Positions 44,671-53,172 of a stretch of 64,000 bases of DNA are shown here, in pieces. Source of the stretch: an uncultured Clostridia bacterium (GTDB lineage: Bacteria > Bacillota > Clostridia > Christensenellales > Borkfalkiaceae); assembly GCA_947629095.1 (NCBI GenBank), contig CANRCK010000001.1:186001-250000 (forward strand). The letters run 5' to 3'. Within the stretch, counting starts at the first letter, position 1; each line of letters begins with the position of its first letter. The translations under genes were made by a program, and so were the position numbers. The notes under the pieces are model-generated. The model saw nothing but the letters and a program-made list of their open reading frames with translations, did no database searches and was not told the DNA's origin.

Positions 44671-47595
44671 TTATCTATGCCGTTTTTCCGCCTCTTCGAT
44701 TGCCGCAAGCATGCTGCGGAGACGGATTTTAACAACGCCTAAATTATTTATTTCGTCTATTTTTATCTGTGTGTAGAGCTTGCCGTTCTTTTCCATTATG
44801 GCGCGGACCTCGTCCGTGGTTATGGCGTCAAGCCCGCAGCCGAACGAGACGAGCTGAACGAGGTTGACGTTTTTGCGCGAACAGGCAAAGTTGGCTGCCC
44901 TGTACAGGCGGGCGTGGTACGTCCACTGGTTTAAAACGTTGACCTTTACAGGCTCGCTCTTTTCGAAAACGCTGTCCTCGGAGAGCACGGCAAGCCCCAG
45001 AGAGGTTAAAAGCTTGTTGAGGCCGTGGTTTATTTCGCCGTCGAGGTGATAGGGTCTGCCCGCAAGCACAATTATCTGCCTGCCCGTTTCGGTGACTTTC
45101 CATAAAATTTCGTCAGCCTTTTCCTTTACGTCGGCATGATAGCTTGCAAGGCGGTCGAAGCCCTCCCTGAGGGCGTTTTTTATCTGCTTTTGCGTAAAGT
45201 GATATTTTTTGAAAACTTCGTGCAGCTTTTTGACCGTGGACTTTTCCATATTGAGGTCAATATATGGCATTATGAAGTTTTTATCATTCAAACGCTCGTT
45301 GTTTGCCTTTAAAAGTTCGGGATAGTATGCAACTACGGGGCAGTTGTAATGATTGGTGGAGCAGTGCTCGTCTACGTTGTAGCTTTCGCAGGGCATAAAT
45401 ATGAAATCCACGCCCATATCCAAAAGGCTTTCAATGTGACCGTGCATCAGCTTTGCGGGATAGCAAGCCGTATCCGAAGCGACGGTGTGCTGACCCTTGA
45501 AATAGAGACTCCTTGAGGACCTTTCGGAAAGCACCACGCGGAAGCCGAGGCTTTCGAAAAAGCCTGCCCACAGGGGGAGCTGCTCGTACATACCGAGCTG
45601 CAAGGGAAGCCCCACCTTGCCCATTTTGCCCGGAACGCCGTGGATGCACTCCAACAGACGGGATTGCTTATACGCGTAGATATCGAACTCGTTGGAGACG
45701 GGCTTTAAGCCCGCGCCGCGTTCGCACTTGTTGCCGGATATGTATTTTCTGCCGTCGCCGAAACGGATTATATTTACGTTACAGTTTGAAGTGCAGCCGC
45801 GGCAGTTGGTTGAAGTTGAAGTATAAGTGAAGTTTTCAAGCCCTTCGAGCTGAAGGGTTGTGCTTTCACCCATTATATTTTCCTTTGCAAACAGAGCCGC
45901 GCCAAAGGCGCCCATAAGCCCGGCAATGCCGGGGCGGATCACCTGCTTGCCCGTTTCAAGCTCGAAAGACCGCAGTACGGCGTCGTTCAGGAAGGTGCCG
46001 CCCTGCACTACTATATTTTCGCCGAGGTCGTCCGCACTCGAAGCGCGAATTACCTTGTAGATTGCGTTTTTTACGATGGACGAAGAGAGCCCCGCGGAGA
46101 TATCGTCCACTCCCGCGCCCTCTTTTTGGGCTTGCTTTACGGCGCTGTTCATAAACACCGTGCAGCGGGAGCCGAGTTCGACGGGGTGCCGGGCATATAA
46201 GCCCTCCTGCGAGAATTTATCTATCTCCATTCCCATCGCGCGGGCAAAAGTCTGGATGAACGACCCGCAGCCAGAAGAACAAGCCTCGTTGAGCATAATG
46301 GAGTCGATTGCGCCGTGCTTGATTTTAAAGCATTTTATGTCCTGCCCGCCGATATCTATAATAAAGTCCACTTTGGGGTTGAAATGCAGCGCAGCCTTGA
46401 AGTGGGCTACGGTTTCCACTATTCCGAAGTCAGCCTTTATTGCGCTTTTTATGAGGTCCTCGCCATAGCCAGTTACGGCGCTGCCTGCGATTTTTATTCT
46501 GCCGCAGCCGAGCTTTATGAACTCTTTGAGTTTGTTGACGACGATATCGAGGGGCTGACCGTTGTTGGACTGGTAGTGCGACCACAGAATTTTGAAATCG
46601 GGTGTGATTGCCATAAGCTTGGTGGTTGTGGAGCCGGAATCTATGCCGATATAGCAGTCGCCCGTGTAAGTGGCGATGTCGGCAAACTGCAAGTCCGTGG
46701 CACGGTGGCGCTTTACAAATTCGGCGTATTCCTCCTTGCTTTCAAAGAGGGGCTTGCCCGTTACTATGCTGTCGCTGCCCTTTGCCGCCGAAATTTTTGC
46801 GATGATATCGTTTATTTCCTCGGCTTCTACATTGGCGGAATAGAGCGCAGCGCCTATGGACATAAAGCAGGGTGCGTTCTCGGGGAAAATCGCCTCTTCG
46901 TCCGAGAGATTGAGCGTTGTTTTAAAAGCCTTGCCCAAGCCCTTTAAAAAATGGAGCGGACCGCCCAAAAAAAGAACGCGCCCTTTAATTTTGCGCCCCT
47001 GCGCCAGCCCCGATACGGTTTGGTCTACTACAGCCTGAAAGATGGAGGCGGAAATATCTTCCTTTTTGGCGCCCTGGTTTAAAAGAGGCTGGATGTCGGA
47101 CTTGGCAAAAACGCCGCAGCGCGAAGCTATGGGGTAGATTTTTTCGGCTTTGAGAGCCAATTCGTCCATTTCCTGCACGGATATATTGAGAAGGGTAGCC
47201 ATCTGGTCGATGAACGCGCCCGTGCCGCCTGCACAGCTGCCGTTCATGCGCTGTTCGGTGCCGCCCGTTACGAATATTATTTTTGCGTCCTCGCCGCCAA
47301 GCTCCACCGCGACGTCCGTCTGCGGATAAAATTTGCGTATAGCGATAAACGCAGCCTGCACCTCCTGCACGAAGGCGACGTTGCTGCGCTGGGAAAGCCC
47401 CAAGCCTGCGCTGCCGGTTACGGCTACGGAATACTTTCCGGGAAATTCCCTGCCGATTTTGGTAAGCTCGGCAAGGACGGTCTCTTTTACCCGCGAAAAA
47501 TGGCGCACGTAGGAACTGTATATTATATTTTCACCGTCGATTACAGACGCCTTTACGGTGGTGGAACCGACGTCTATTCCGAGAAGTTTAGACAT
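44671..47595 (-). CDS. Acyl-CoA dehydratase activase-related protein, duplicated activase domains plus DUF2229
   Basis: The protein has 974 residues from the ATG at 47593-47595 (GGAAG ribosome site). Two BadF/HgdC-type ASKHA ATPase domains lie in tandem. The first starts LGIDVGSTTVKASVI with Cys in NGSCAGGTGAF and ASRCGVF. The second starts YIGIDSGSTTTKLMA with Cys in NEACSSGCGSF and GSRCTVF. These Cys pairs hold the [4Fe-4S] cluster that drives ATP-dependent electron transfer in the family. Residues from about 640 onward are DUF2229-like with further CxxC motifs (NCRGCTSNC). It forms an operon with the dehydratase-like gene. The TTG start 27 bases upstream lacks a ribosome site. Confidence 0.85.
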   Translation of the reverse strand: MSKLLGIDVGSTTVKASVIDGENIIYSSYVRHFSRVKETVLAELTKIGREFPGKYSVAVTGSAGLGLSQRSNVAFVQEVQAAFIAIRKFYPQTDVAVELGGEDAKIIFVTGGTEQRMNGSCAGGTGAFIDQMATLLNISVQEMDELALKAEKIYPIASRCGVFAKSDIQPLLNQGAKKEDISASIFQAVVDQTVSGLAQGRKIKGRVLFLGGPLHFLKGLGKAFKTTLNLSDEEAIFPENAPCFMSIGAALYSANVEAEEINDIIAKISAAKGSDSIVTGKPLFESKEEYAEFVKRHRATDLQFADIATYTGDCYIGIDSGSTTTKLMAITPDFKILWSHYQSNNGQPLDIVVNKLKEFIKLGCGRIKIAGSAVTGYGEDLIKSAIKADFGIVETVAHFKAALHFNPKVDFIIDIGGQDIKCFKIKHGAIDSIMLNEACSSGCGSFIQTFARAMGMEIDKFSQEGLYARHPVELGSRCTVFMNSAVKQAQKEGAGVDDISAGLSSSIVKNAIYKVIRASSADDLGENIVVQGGTFLNDAVLRSFELETGKQVIRPGIAGLMGAFGAALFAKENIMGESTTLQLEGLENFTYTSTSTNCRGCTSNCNVNIIRFGDGRKYISGNKCERGAGLKPVSNEFDIYAYKQSRLLECIHGVPGKMGKVGLPLQLGMYEQLPLWAGFFESLGFRVVLSERSSRSLYFKGQHTVASDTACYPAKLMHGHIESLLDMGVDFIFMPCESYNVDEHCSTNHYNCPVVAYYPELLKANNERLNDKNFIMPYIDLNMEKSTVKKLHEVFKKYHFTQKQIKNALREGFDRLASYHADVKEKADEILWKVTETGRQIIVLAGRPYHLDGEINHGLNKLLTSLGLAVLSEDSVFEKSEPVKVNVLNQWTYHARLYRAANFACSRKNVNLVQLVSFGCGLDAITTDEVRAIMEKNGKLYTQIKIDEINNLGVVKIRLRSMLAAIEEAEKRHR

Positions 47596-47627
47596 TGTTT
47601 CTTCCGTTATATGATAAGTCAAAATTA

Positions 47628-47657
47628 ATTATAGCATAACGGATTTGATTTTTACAA
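47628..47657 (-). promoter_or_regulatory. Promoter of the activase-dehydratase operon
   Basis: The minus strand has TTGTAA, 18 bases and TATAAT, with an extended TGC just before the -10 element. The predicted leader is about 25 nt. Confidence 0.65.
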
Positions 47658-47678
47658 ATTTATAAAGCGGTATTTTTT

Positions 47679-47856
47679 GTGAAAATATGCAAATTTTTAC
47701 TTGCGCGTTCTGCCGCATTGCTTTTTGCGCCTGTACTTGTTTTTTGTTGCCATACCGCCGCGAATGTGGCGTTCGGAGAGATTTTTATCGAGAACGCGCC
47801 TTACATCTCTGTAAAGCCGGCCGTCTATCTGCCGCAGCCGCTCGGTTACATCTTTA
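47679..47856 (+). pseudogene. Truncated start of an exported-protein gene at the element boundary
   Basis: From a GTG at 47679 the frame encodes a typical signal peptide (MKICKFLLARSAALLFAPVL and onward to a CC pair). About 30 plausible mature residues follow (GEIFIENAPYISVKPAVYL), and then the frame runs into the serine recombinase gene of the opposite strand. The ribosome site is weak (AAGCGG). I read it as a host gene cut by integration of the element on its right. It could also be a chance frame. Confidence 0.35.
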
Positions 47857-49425
47857 TGTGCAGTCGTCCAAGTCGGGAACGGTCGTCTCCTCCCCTACTT
47901 CGCTCTCGATTGGAATAGCATTTTCCAACCCAAGTTCGGAATTTAATTGCAGGAAAATGTCCACGTTTCCGTCATGATCGACTTCGATACGCCTCACGAT
48001 GTGTTTGAGTTGTGCGTTCGTCATCTGCGACACGTCGGCAATGTCCGCAATCGAGCGGAATGTCTTTTTCAGAACGCCGTCCAGCCGCTCGTGCATCGTC
48101 ATACGGCTCTCAATCATTTTCAGTTCTGCTTCGAGGGATTCCTTTCTTTGTTTCGCCCCCAGGAGACGCTCATTGAGTTCCTCGCGCGAGATCAGATCGT
48201 CGGTGTAGAGGTCCATGCACTTCTCCCGCATCTTCTCGAGCTTTTGAAGTTCCGCCCTCACCGATTTTTCCTTTTCGACGTTCTCCTCTTTCTCCCGATA
48301 GACCTTCTTGAACTCCGCGGTTACATAGTCGATCACATTTTTCTGGTGGGAAAAAAGATAGGCAAAATAGTCGGAAATCACCTTTATGAGTTCCTTTTCG
48401 TCAATCACGGTGCGGTTGGGGCAGCTGTCCGCGCCATGTCCGTTCCGCCCCGAGCACACCCATGTGACATAAGTATTCTTATAGGTACGCTCGACACGGC
48501 GGAACGACCACCCGCAGTCCTTGCACTTGATCAGCGTTGAAAACAAATATTGATTGCTATGCCGCGTCTTGTCGAGTTTGAACGTTTGCCCGCGCGCGCG
48601 TATGATTTTCTGCGCCTTCTCGAAAATGTCTTGATCGACGATGCGAAGGCTCTCCTTTTCGGTAATAAGCCATTCTGATACGTCCTTGCTTTTCCGCTGT
48701 CCCGTCAGAAAATCGGAGATCTCCTGCTTTCCGTTAACGACTTTCCCCGTGTAAATTTCATTTGTCAAGATGCGCATGACCGCATTTGGAGACCACGCGC
48801 AATTTCGCTTTGTCTTAATTCCCCTCGCGTTGAGCATCTGCGCGATCTTCATCGCGCCGTCCTCATCCTCGCAATACCGCCGGAAAATCTCCCGAACAAT
48901 CTCCGCTTCTCTCTCGTTGATTGCAAGGTCGAACAGGTCCCCCTTCGTCTTGTCATAACCAAAGACGATGTTGGGCACCTTCCCCTTTTCGGCGTTGACT
49001 TTCTTTCCGAACTTGACGCGCTTGGACATATTTGCGCTCTCTTCCTGTGCAAGTGCGCCGAAGATCGTCAGCACAAATTCGCTGTTGCCCATGCTCGTCA
49101 TGTTCGCCGTCAGAAACTGCGTCTCGATGCCGAGAGATTTCAGCTTGCGGATATTTTGAAGAAGATCAACCGTGTTCCGCGCAAAGCGGGAAATGTCTTT
49201 GACGACGACAAGCTCAAACACGCCGCGCTCGGCATCCGCCATCATGCGCAGAAATTCCTTGCGGTTCTTGATCTTTGTCCCCGAAATCCCCTCATCGGCA
49301 TACAGGCGCACGAGGGTGTTCCCCGTGCGCTGCGTGTATTCCGAAAAAAATTTTTTTTGCGTCTCCAAACTGTTGAGCTGATCTTGCTTGTCCGTCGAGA
49401 CCCTGCAATATGCCGCGATATTCAT
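47854..49425 (-). CDS. Large serine recombinase (site-specific integrase)
   Basis: This 523-residue protein has the resolvase catalytic domain at the N-terminus, with nucleophile Ser10 in YCRVSTDKQ and the arginine-rich DISRFARNTVDL motif. Next come the recombinase domain with FGYDK and the W-S-P-N-A-V-M-R-I-L segment, a zinc-ribbon (CKDCG...C...C) and a coiled-coil region (about residues 370-450). This is the architecture of Tn4451/TndX-type integrases that insert and excise genetic elements. Its start overlaps the upstream small gene by 4 bases (ATGA), with GGAGG upstream. The stop codon lies at the presumed junction with host DNA. Confidence 0.93.
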   Translation of the reverse strand: MNIAAYCRVSTDKQDQLNSLETQKKFFSEYTQRTGNTLVRLYADEGISGTKIKNRKEFLRMMADAERGVFELVVVKDISRFARNTVDLLQNIRKLKSLGIETQFLTANMTSMGNSEFVLTIFGALAQEESANMSKRVKFGKKVNAEKGKVPNIVFGYDKTKGDLFDLAINEREAEIVREIFRRYCEDEDGAMKIAQMLNARGIKTKRNCAWSPNAVMRILTNEIYTGKVVNGKQEISDFLTGQRKSKDVSEWLITEKESLRIVDQDIFEKAQKIIRARGQTFKLDKTRHSNQYLFSTLIKCKDCGWSFRRVERTYKNTYVTWVCSGRNGHGADSCPNRTVIDEKELIKVISDYFAYLFSHQKNVIDYVTAEFKKVYREKEENVEKEKSVRAELQKLEKMREKCMDLYTDDLISREELNERLLGAKQRKESLEAELKMIESRMTMHERLDGVLKKTFRSIADIADVSQMTNAQLKHIVRRIEVDHDGNVDIFLQLNSELGLENAIPIESEVGEETTVPDLDDCT

Positions 49426-49625
49426 TTTTTCCTCCGTACTTCAATCGGTTGAGTTGAACCGTTCTCTTCCTCGGAAGCGAGCGATTCATCCTTCAAGCCG
49501 TCCTCTACTTTTTTCTTATTCGCTTCCACACAGACGAGAAGCAGTTCCTTAATAAGTTTTTCGGGAGTAGCCGTAACATGAAACCGATAATTCAGTTTTG
49601 GCTTGTCCAACCGCCGTCCTCCCAT
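49422..49625 (-). CDS. Small protein coupled to the recombinase
   Basis: The frame is 67 residues from the ATG at 49623-49625 (MGGRRLDKPKLNYRFHVTAT and onward), followed by a charged C-terminus. It is translationally coupled to the recombinase gene. Similar short proteins sit before serine recombinases in other elements and could be excision helpers, but I do not recognise the family. The same frame stays open upstream to a TTG at 49730. No Shine-Dalgarno sequence precedes either start. A TATACA hexamer ends 6 nt before the ATG, so leaderless expression is possible. Confidence 0.55.
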   Translation of the reverse strand: MGGRRLDKPKLNYRFHVTATPEKLIKELLLVCVEANKKKVEDGLKDESLASEEENGSTQPIEVRRKK

Positions 49626-49757
49626 TCTTTTTGTATAATTTATGACGTCGGTTCGACAAAAATCACCACCGAAAGGCAATTTCTCTTTATTTTTCGATAA
49701 CTCTTGACAATTTATTTCTCTTTGTTTCAAGTATTCTTATTCGGGCAGAAGTACGGC

Positions 49758-49805
49758 TCAAATCGCCGCGCCCTTATAGCTCCGAATACTATGTTCTCTT
49801 TCCAT
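49758..49805 (-). CDS. Very short open frame with a strong ribosome site
   Basis: Fifteen codons (MEREHSIRSYKGAAI) are preceded by AGGAGG at the ideal 7-nt distance. The same frame continues after TGA and TAA stops into the next small gene. It is either a leader peptide or the start of a gene that has decayed by nonsense mutations. Too short to decide. Confidence 0.3.
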   Translation of the reverse strand: MEREHSIRSYKGAAI

Positions 49806-49836
49806 CGCATTTCCTCCTCATTGATAAAAATGTTTA

Positions 49837-50118
49837 TTAGGATTTGTTTTTCTCCGACTCAAATCCGAAAAAGTCGTCGTATCCGTCCATAATCTTACCG
49901 AGCGAAAGATTGTGTTCGGCGGCATCGTCCAACAAGGCTTTGTAGCCTGCTTCTATGAGTTGAACTTTGGTATAGCCGTACTTGTCGAGGAAGGCGTTTA
50001 TCTGCTCCACTTTCTCGCGAGGAACGCTCGTCCCCCAAGTGGCGTTTTTAGCTTTTCTTTCTGCTTTGTGCTTCTCTTCATAACGTTTGTCCTTAATCGC
50101 TCTCGGTTTCTTTTCCAT
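49837..50118 (-). CDS. Small putative DNA-binding protein
   Basis: This 93-residue, highly charged protein starts at the ATG at 50116-50118 with a perfect GGAGGT site 4 nt upstream. Residues 1-30 are strongly basic. The segment WGTSVPREKVEQINAFLDKY followed by GYTKVQLIEAGYKALL has the strand-helix-helix rhythm of ribbon-helix-helix proteins. A role in element regulation or in the relaxation complex is likely for such proteins, but is inferred. Confidence 0.55.
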   Translation of the reverse strand: MEKKPRAIKDKRYEEKHKAERKAKNATWGTSVPREKVEQINAFLDKYGYTKVQLIEAGYKALLDDAAEHNLSLGKIMDGYDDFFGFESEKNKS

Positions 50119-50210
50119 AACTACCTCCGTAAAATATATCAATCGTATTCATACGACACATATATTTTACACTATCACAGCCGAAGAGTCAAGAGATTTA
50201 AGCGCGATTC

Positions 50211-50966
50211 TTAATAACCGTCGAAGTAAAGCTCGTCGTAGAGGTCGCCCTCAGACCTGCCGTAGCGTTCCTGCTGCCGAAGGGTGGTATTCTTGATGAG
50301 CGAAAAACTCTCACCTCGGACTGCTCCGTATTTTTTGGATACTTCCTTAAAAAAGTCCTCTTGAAGAGCAGAATAGGACACTAACCCGCCGCGCGCTTTC
50401 CAAAATGAGCTATGGGAAAGCAAGGGTTCGTCTATTTCAATGCGTTGCCTATACATAGGCATATCGTACTCATCGCGCATTTGAAGTCTGTTCCCTGCTT
50501 CGCTTCTTTCGTCGCTCATAATCTTTTCTTGCCATACTTCCGTGATGGGTAGATAATAGACAAAGAGATTTCGCCTGTTCGGCTCTGTTATTATTACTGC
50601 GCAGATGATGTTCTCATGTGTGTGCAAGAAACCTACTTTTTCTATGGCGTAGGCATAGCACTTACGGAAGTACAAATTTATTTCTTCTTCGTCGTGGAAG
50701 CCGTCCCAAAACTCTCCGTTGCCGCCGAATTGTAGGCATTCCAAGACAATGTTCTTGCCTCGGTTGTTAAATGTTGCGTTAGTAGATTTCATTACTTCGC
50801 TCCACGCTTGTTCGGTCGTGGACATCTTTTTGAAGTATTCTACCTTGTACCGCTGTTCGCAGTCTTTGAGGTATTCGTCTATGTTTGCAAATTCGTTTTT
50901 CTTGTGCACAATAACGGAAATGGTTGCGTGTTTGTCCCGCGGATACTTCTGTTCGGGCATTCCCAT
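50211..50966 (-). CDS. MobV/Pre-like mobilisation protein with degenerate catalytic motif
   Basis: The protein has 251 residues from the ATG at 50966. Its order of segments parallels MobV/Pre relaxases: an N-terminal 'ISVIVHKK' strand, a central helix ending WSEVMKSTNATFNNRG, the FRKCYAYAIEKVGF helix, and the C-terminal YSALQEDFFKEVSKKYGAVRGE segment. At the place of the metal-binding H-x-D-E-x-x-P-H-x-H motif it reads ITEPNRRNLFVYYLP, so the histidines are missing. It may be a DNA-binding derivative or a divergent enzyme. A strong ribosome site 32 bases upstream points instead to an in-frame ATT at 50988-50990 as start. Confidence 0.5.
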   Translation of the reverse strand: MGMPEQKYPRDKHATISVIVHKKNEFANIDEYLKDCEQRYKVEYFKKMSTTEQAWSEVMKSTNATFNNRGKNIVLECLQFGGNGEFWDGFHDEEEINLYFRKCYAYAIEKVGFLHTHENIICAVIITEPNRRNLFVYYLPITEVWQEKIMSDERSEAGNRLQMRDEYDMPMYRQRIEIDEPLLSHSSFWKARGGLVSYSALQEDFFKEVSKKYGAVRGESFSLIKNTTLRQQERYGRSEGDLYDELYFDGY

Positions 50967-50996
50967 TTTGTTTTCATAATACTTGTAAATCTTGTT

Positions 50997-51059
50997 TCAC
51001 CTCCTTTTGAGGGCAGAAAAAACAGCCTTTTGTTCAAGGACTGTCTGTTCACATTTCAT
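50997..51059 (-). CDS. Twenty-residue peptide coupled to the MobV-like gene
   Basis: The frame MKCEQTVLEQKAVFSALKRR starts at an ATG with GAGGGAG just upstream and stops within the ribosome site of the next gene. It may be a leader peptide that controls access to that site. The same frame stays open upstream to a GTG at 51179, so a longer 60-residue version is possible, but that part is hairpin-rich. Confidence 0.45.
   Translation of the reverse strand: MKCEQTVLEQKAVFSALKRR
50998..51007 (-). promoter_or_regulatory. Strong Shine-Dalgarno sequence pointing to a non-AUG start
   Basis: AAAGGAGGTG on the minus strand is followed 8 nt later by ATT (50988-50990), in frame with the MobV-like gene and separated from its first ATG by eight open codons. 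The 20-residue upstream frame ends with TGA inside this site, suggesting coupled translation. Confidence 0.5.
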
Positions 51060-51087
51060 TGCTCCCTCAATTATAAACTTGAAAAGC

Positions 51088-51177
51088 AAATTCCTTTGGA
51101 ATTTCGCTGTCTTGCGACAGCCGGCAATGTTTGCCGCTTTTCGTTTTGAATGTCGTCGGGCGCGCTTGTGTGCAAGC
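51088..51177 (-). ncRNA. Row of four stem-loops upstream of the MobV-like gene
   Basis: On the minus strand there are four perfect hairpins. GCTTG-CACA-CAAGC (51164-51177) is followed, after a gap, by CGGCAA-ACA-TTGCCG (51122-51136), GCTGTC-GCAA-GACAGC (51106-51121, a GNRA tetraloop) and AAATTCC-AAA-GGAATTT (51088-51104). The last three are directly adjacent. The GCAA tetraloop exists only in minus-strand RNA, which fits a leader for the downstream mobilisation gene. Protein-coding pressure cannot explain the pattern. Confidence 0.55.
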
Positions 51178-51244
51178 ACCCAGACACGCCCTCCTAATTA
51201 TAAGCCACGGGAACGCCGAAATTATTAGTCATTACGAAAATTTT

Positions 51245-52267
51245 TTATTTCTTCAAACTTTTGCCCGTATAGTATTTATAAAACTGCCTTATGCGTTTGT
51301 TTCTCCACTTGGCTATGTAAGGATAAAACCTTTGAGTTAAAAATTCTTCCACGCCGATGTTTAACCGCGACGTAATCTTTTCCACCGCCGAAAAGATATT
51401 TGTGTAGAGCTTATAAGATTCTCTTAAACCTATTTCCTTTCTGCGTTCCATCTCTTTGCAGAGACGGATATAGACTGCCCCTACAATAGGTGGTTGGTCA
51501 CCGTAGTAATCTTCATAGTGCTGTCTGGCTTCCTCGCTTGCGGTTTTAAGATACTCAGCAATCTCGTCGTCCATCTTGTCATTGTCAAAATAGTAATAGG
51601 TGAGTATATGCCGGAACAGCTCGCCCATACTGTAAAACCAGTGCAGGAACGGCATTAAATCGTTAAAGAGCGCACGGAGGACAAACTCCAATTCCACGTC
51701 AAGGAAGTATGGCATCTCGCCGTCATTTATAAACTTGTTCCAACAGTGCCAGACAATTTCTTCCCGCGTTCCCGTATTGAATATATAATCGTCCACCGAA
51801 CAGTTGGCGTGTTTCAGTTGTGTGGAAATATACCCCTGCGTAACGCCAAGCTCCTCGGCGGCTTCTTTCTGCGTTTTTCCGCTTGACATAATCTTTAAAA
51901 TATCTCTGTCCTGTTGCGATAAGTGGGCAAACAGAATTTCCCTGTCCCGCCGTTCGTCTGCAAGTACGTTGAAAGGTATAGTTTTATCTATTCTGCGTTC
52001 CCGTTGCTTGGGTGTTAATTCGTCCTCGTCCTTATCTAAAAACCTGACGGTATGACGTTGGTACTTATGGGTATTGTTGTATTCTAACCTGTCCAACTCA
52101 AACAAAGCTTCCCATTCCTGTTCGCTTACCTCTATGACGATATACGGTCTGCCGTTGATATAGGTGTTGGGTGAATCCGTCTCGGTGCAGGGATAGTAAT
52201 ACAGGAATTTACCTGACGTTTTCGCAGGTTTTTTCTTTTTATTGTAATGATACGCCAACTTATCCAT
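51245..52267 (-). CDS. Sigma-factor-like helix-turn-helix protein of unknown function
   Basis: The protein has 340 residues from the ATG at 52265-52267. Residues about 95-165 resemble sigma-70 region 4: LSQQDRDILKIMSSGKTQKE, then AAEELGVTQGYISTQLKHA, a clear helix-turn-helix. The N-terminal 90 residues are basic and Tyr-rich. The C-terminal half is mostly helical with many aromatic residues and no motif I know. It may regulate element genes. There is no ribosome site; an extended -10 promoter places the transcription start at the ATG, so the message is probably leaderless. Confidence 0.6.
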   Translation of the reverse strand: MDKLAYHYNKKKKPAKTSGKFLYYYPCTETDSPNTYINGRPYIVIEVSEQEWEALFELDRLEYNNTHKYQRHTVRFLDKDEDELTPKQRERRIDKTIPFNVLADERRDREILFAHLSQQDRDILKIMSSGKTQKEAAEELGVTQGYISTQLKHANCSVDDYIFNTGTREEIVWHCWNKFINDGEMPYFLDVELEFVLRALFNDLMPFLHWFYSMGELFRHILTYYYFDNDKMDDEIAEYLKTASEEARQHYEDYYGDQPPIVGAVYIRLCKEMERRKEIGLRESYKLYTNIFSAVEKITSRLNIGVEEFLTQRFYPYIAKWRNKRIRQFYKYYTGKSLKK

Positions 52268-52273
52268 AGCACT

Positions 52274-52282
52274 ATTATAACA
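52274..52282 (-). promoter_or_regulatory. Extended -10 promoter, leaderless start
   Basis: The minus strand carries TGT-TATAAT followed by six bases and then ATG. The -35 region is poor, as is usual for extended -10 promoters. Confidence 0.6.
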
Positions 52283-52401
52283 GATAAACCTGCCAAAACT
52301 CGGCATATATTAAAAAATTTTTTGGGCAAATTTTGAACCGAAATTCTTATTTTTCTTATGCAACAAAAGTGGACATTTTTTTGATGCCTAAGCAGGATAA
52401 G

Positions 52402-52449
52402 GAAGGTGGTACTTTTCCACCTTCGCCCCTCAACAAGCGGGAAACCCGC
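52402..52449. repeat. Two hairpins at the left edge of the hsdS switch
   Basis: GAAGGTGG-TACTTTT-CCACCTTC (52402-52424) is followed by GCGGG-AAA-CCCGC (52437-52449). They lie between the sigma-like gene's promoter and the first silent hsdS cassette, in a stretch without genes. They could block read-through into the silent cassette. Confidence 0.5.
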
Positions 52450-52504
52450 ATTGGTTGATGACTAATGTGATTTTTTGCAAAAAAGATAAAGAATTATCGT
52501 TGAT

Positions 52505-52530
52505 ATAATCGCCATTATGAGAAGATTGGG
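52505..52530 (+). repeat. Inverted repeat 1, left copy (26 bp)
   Basis: This sequence is identical to the reverse complement of 56673-56698, inside the active hsdS gene just after its constant N-terminus. It marks the 5' end of the silent cassette, in frame. Confidence 0.85.
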
Positions 52531-53172
52531 AATAACCCGCCCGTTTGCATTGAGGACGAGTTGCCCTTTGAAATCCCCGACAGTTGGGCGTGGTGTAAGC
52601 TGACAAGCATTAGTTACTCTGTTGGAACAAAATATAATCAAATTTTATCAAGCGCAGTCCTTAAAGAGGGCGCAATTCCCGTTGTAAGTCAAAGCCAAAA
52701 TTTAACAGACGGATATTCTAACGATATTGAACGGCAAATTACGATTCTTCCCCTAATTATGTTTGGAGATCATACAAAAGTCGTTAAATACATAGATTTT
52801 CCTTTTATAATAGGCGCAGATGGAACTAAATTTCATATGCCTATAATCGTTTTTCCAAGATACTTATATTTTTTAATGCTGGTCTGCGCCGGCTCGATTC
52901 CGTCCCGTGGTTATGCAAGACATTATTCGATATTGACAGCGCAATATCTTCCGCTGCCGCCGCTGGCGGAACAGGAGCGGATTGTTGCGGAGATTGAGAA
53001 GTACGAGCCGCTTATTGCGGAGTACGATAAATTGGAGAAAGAAAAAAGCAAGCTCGACGGCGAGATTTACGACAAACTCAAAAAGTCTATCCTGCAATAT
53101 GCCATACAAGGTAAACTTGTTCCGCAGGAGCCGACCGACGAACCCGCAAGCGTTCTTCTTGAAAAAATTCGC

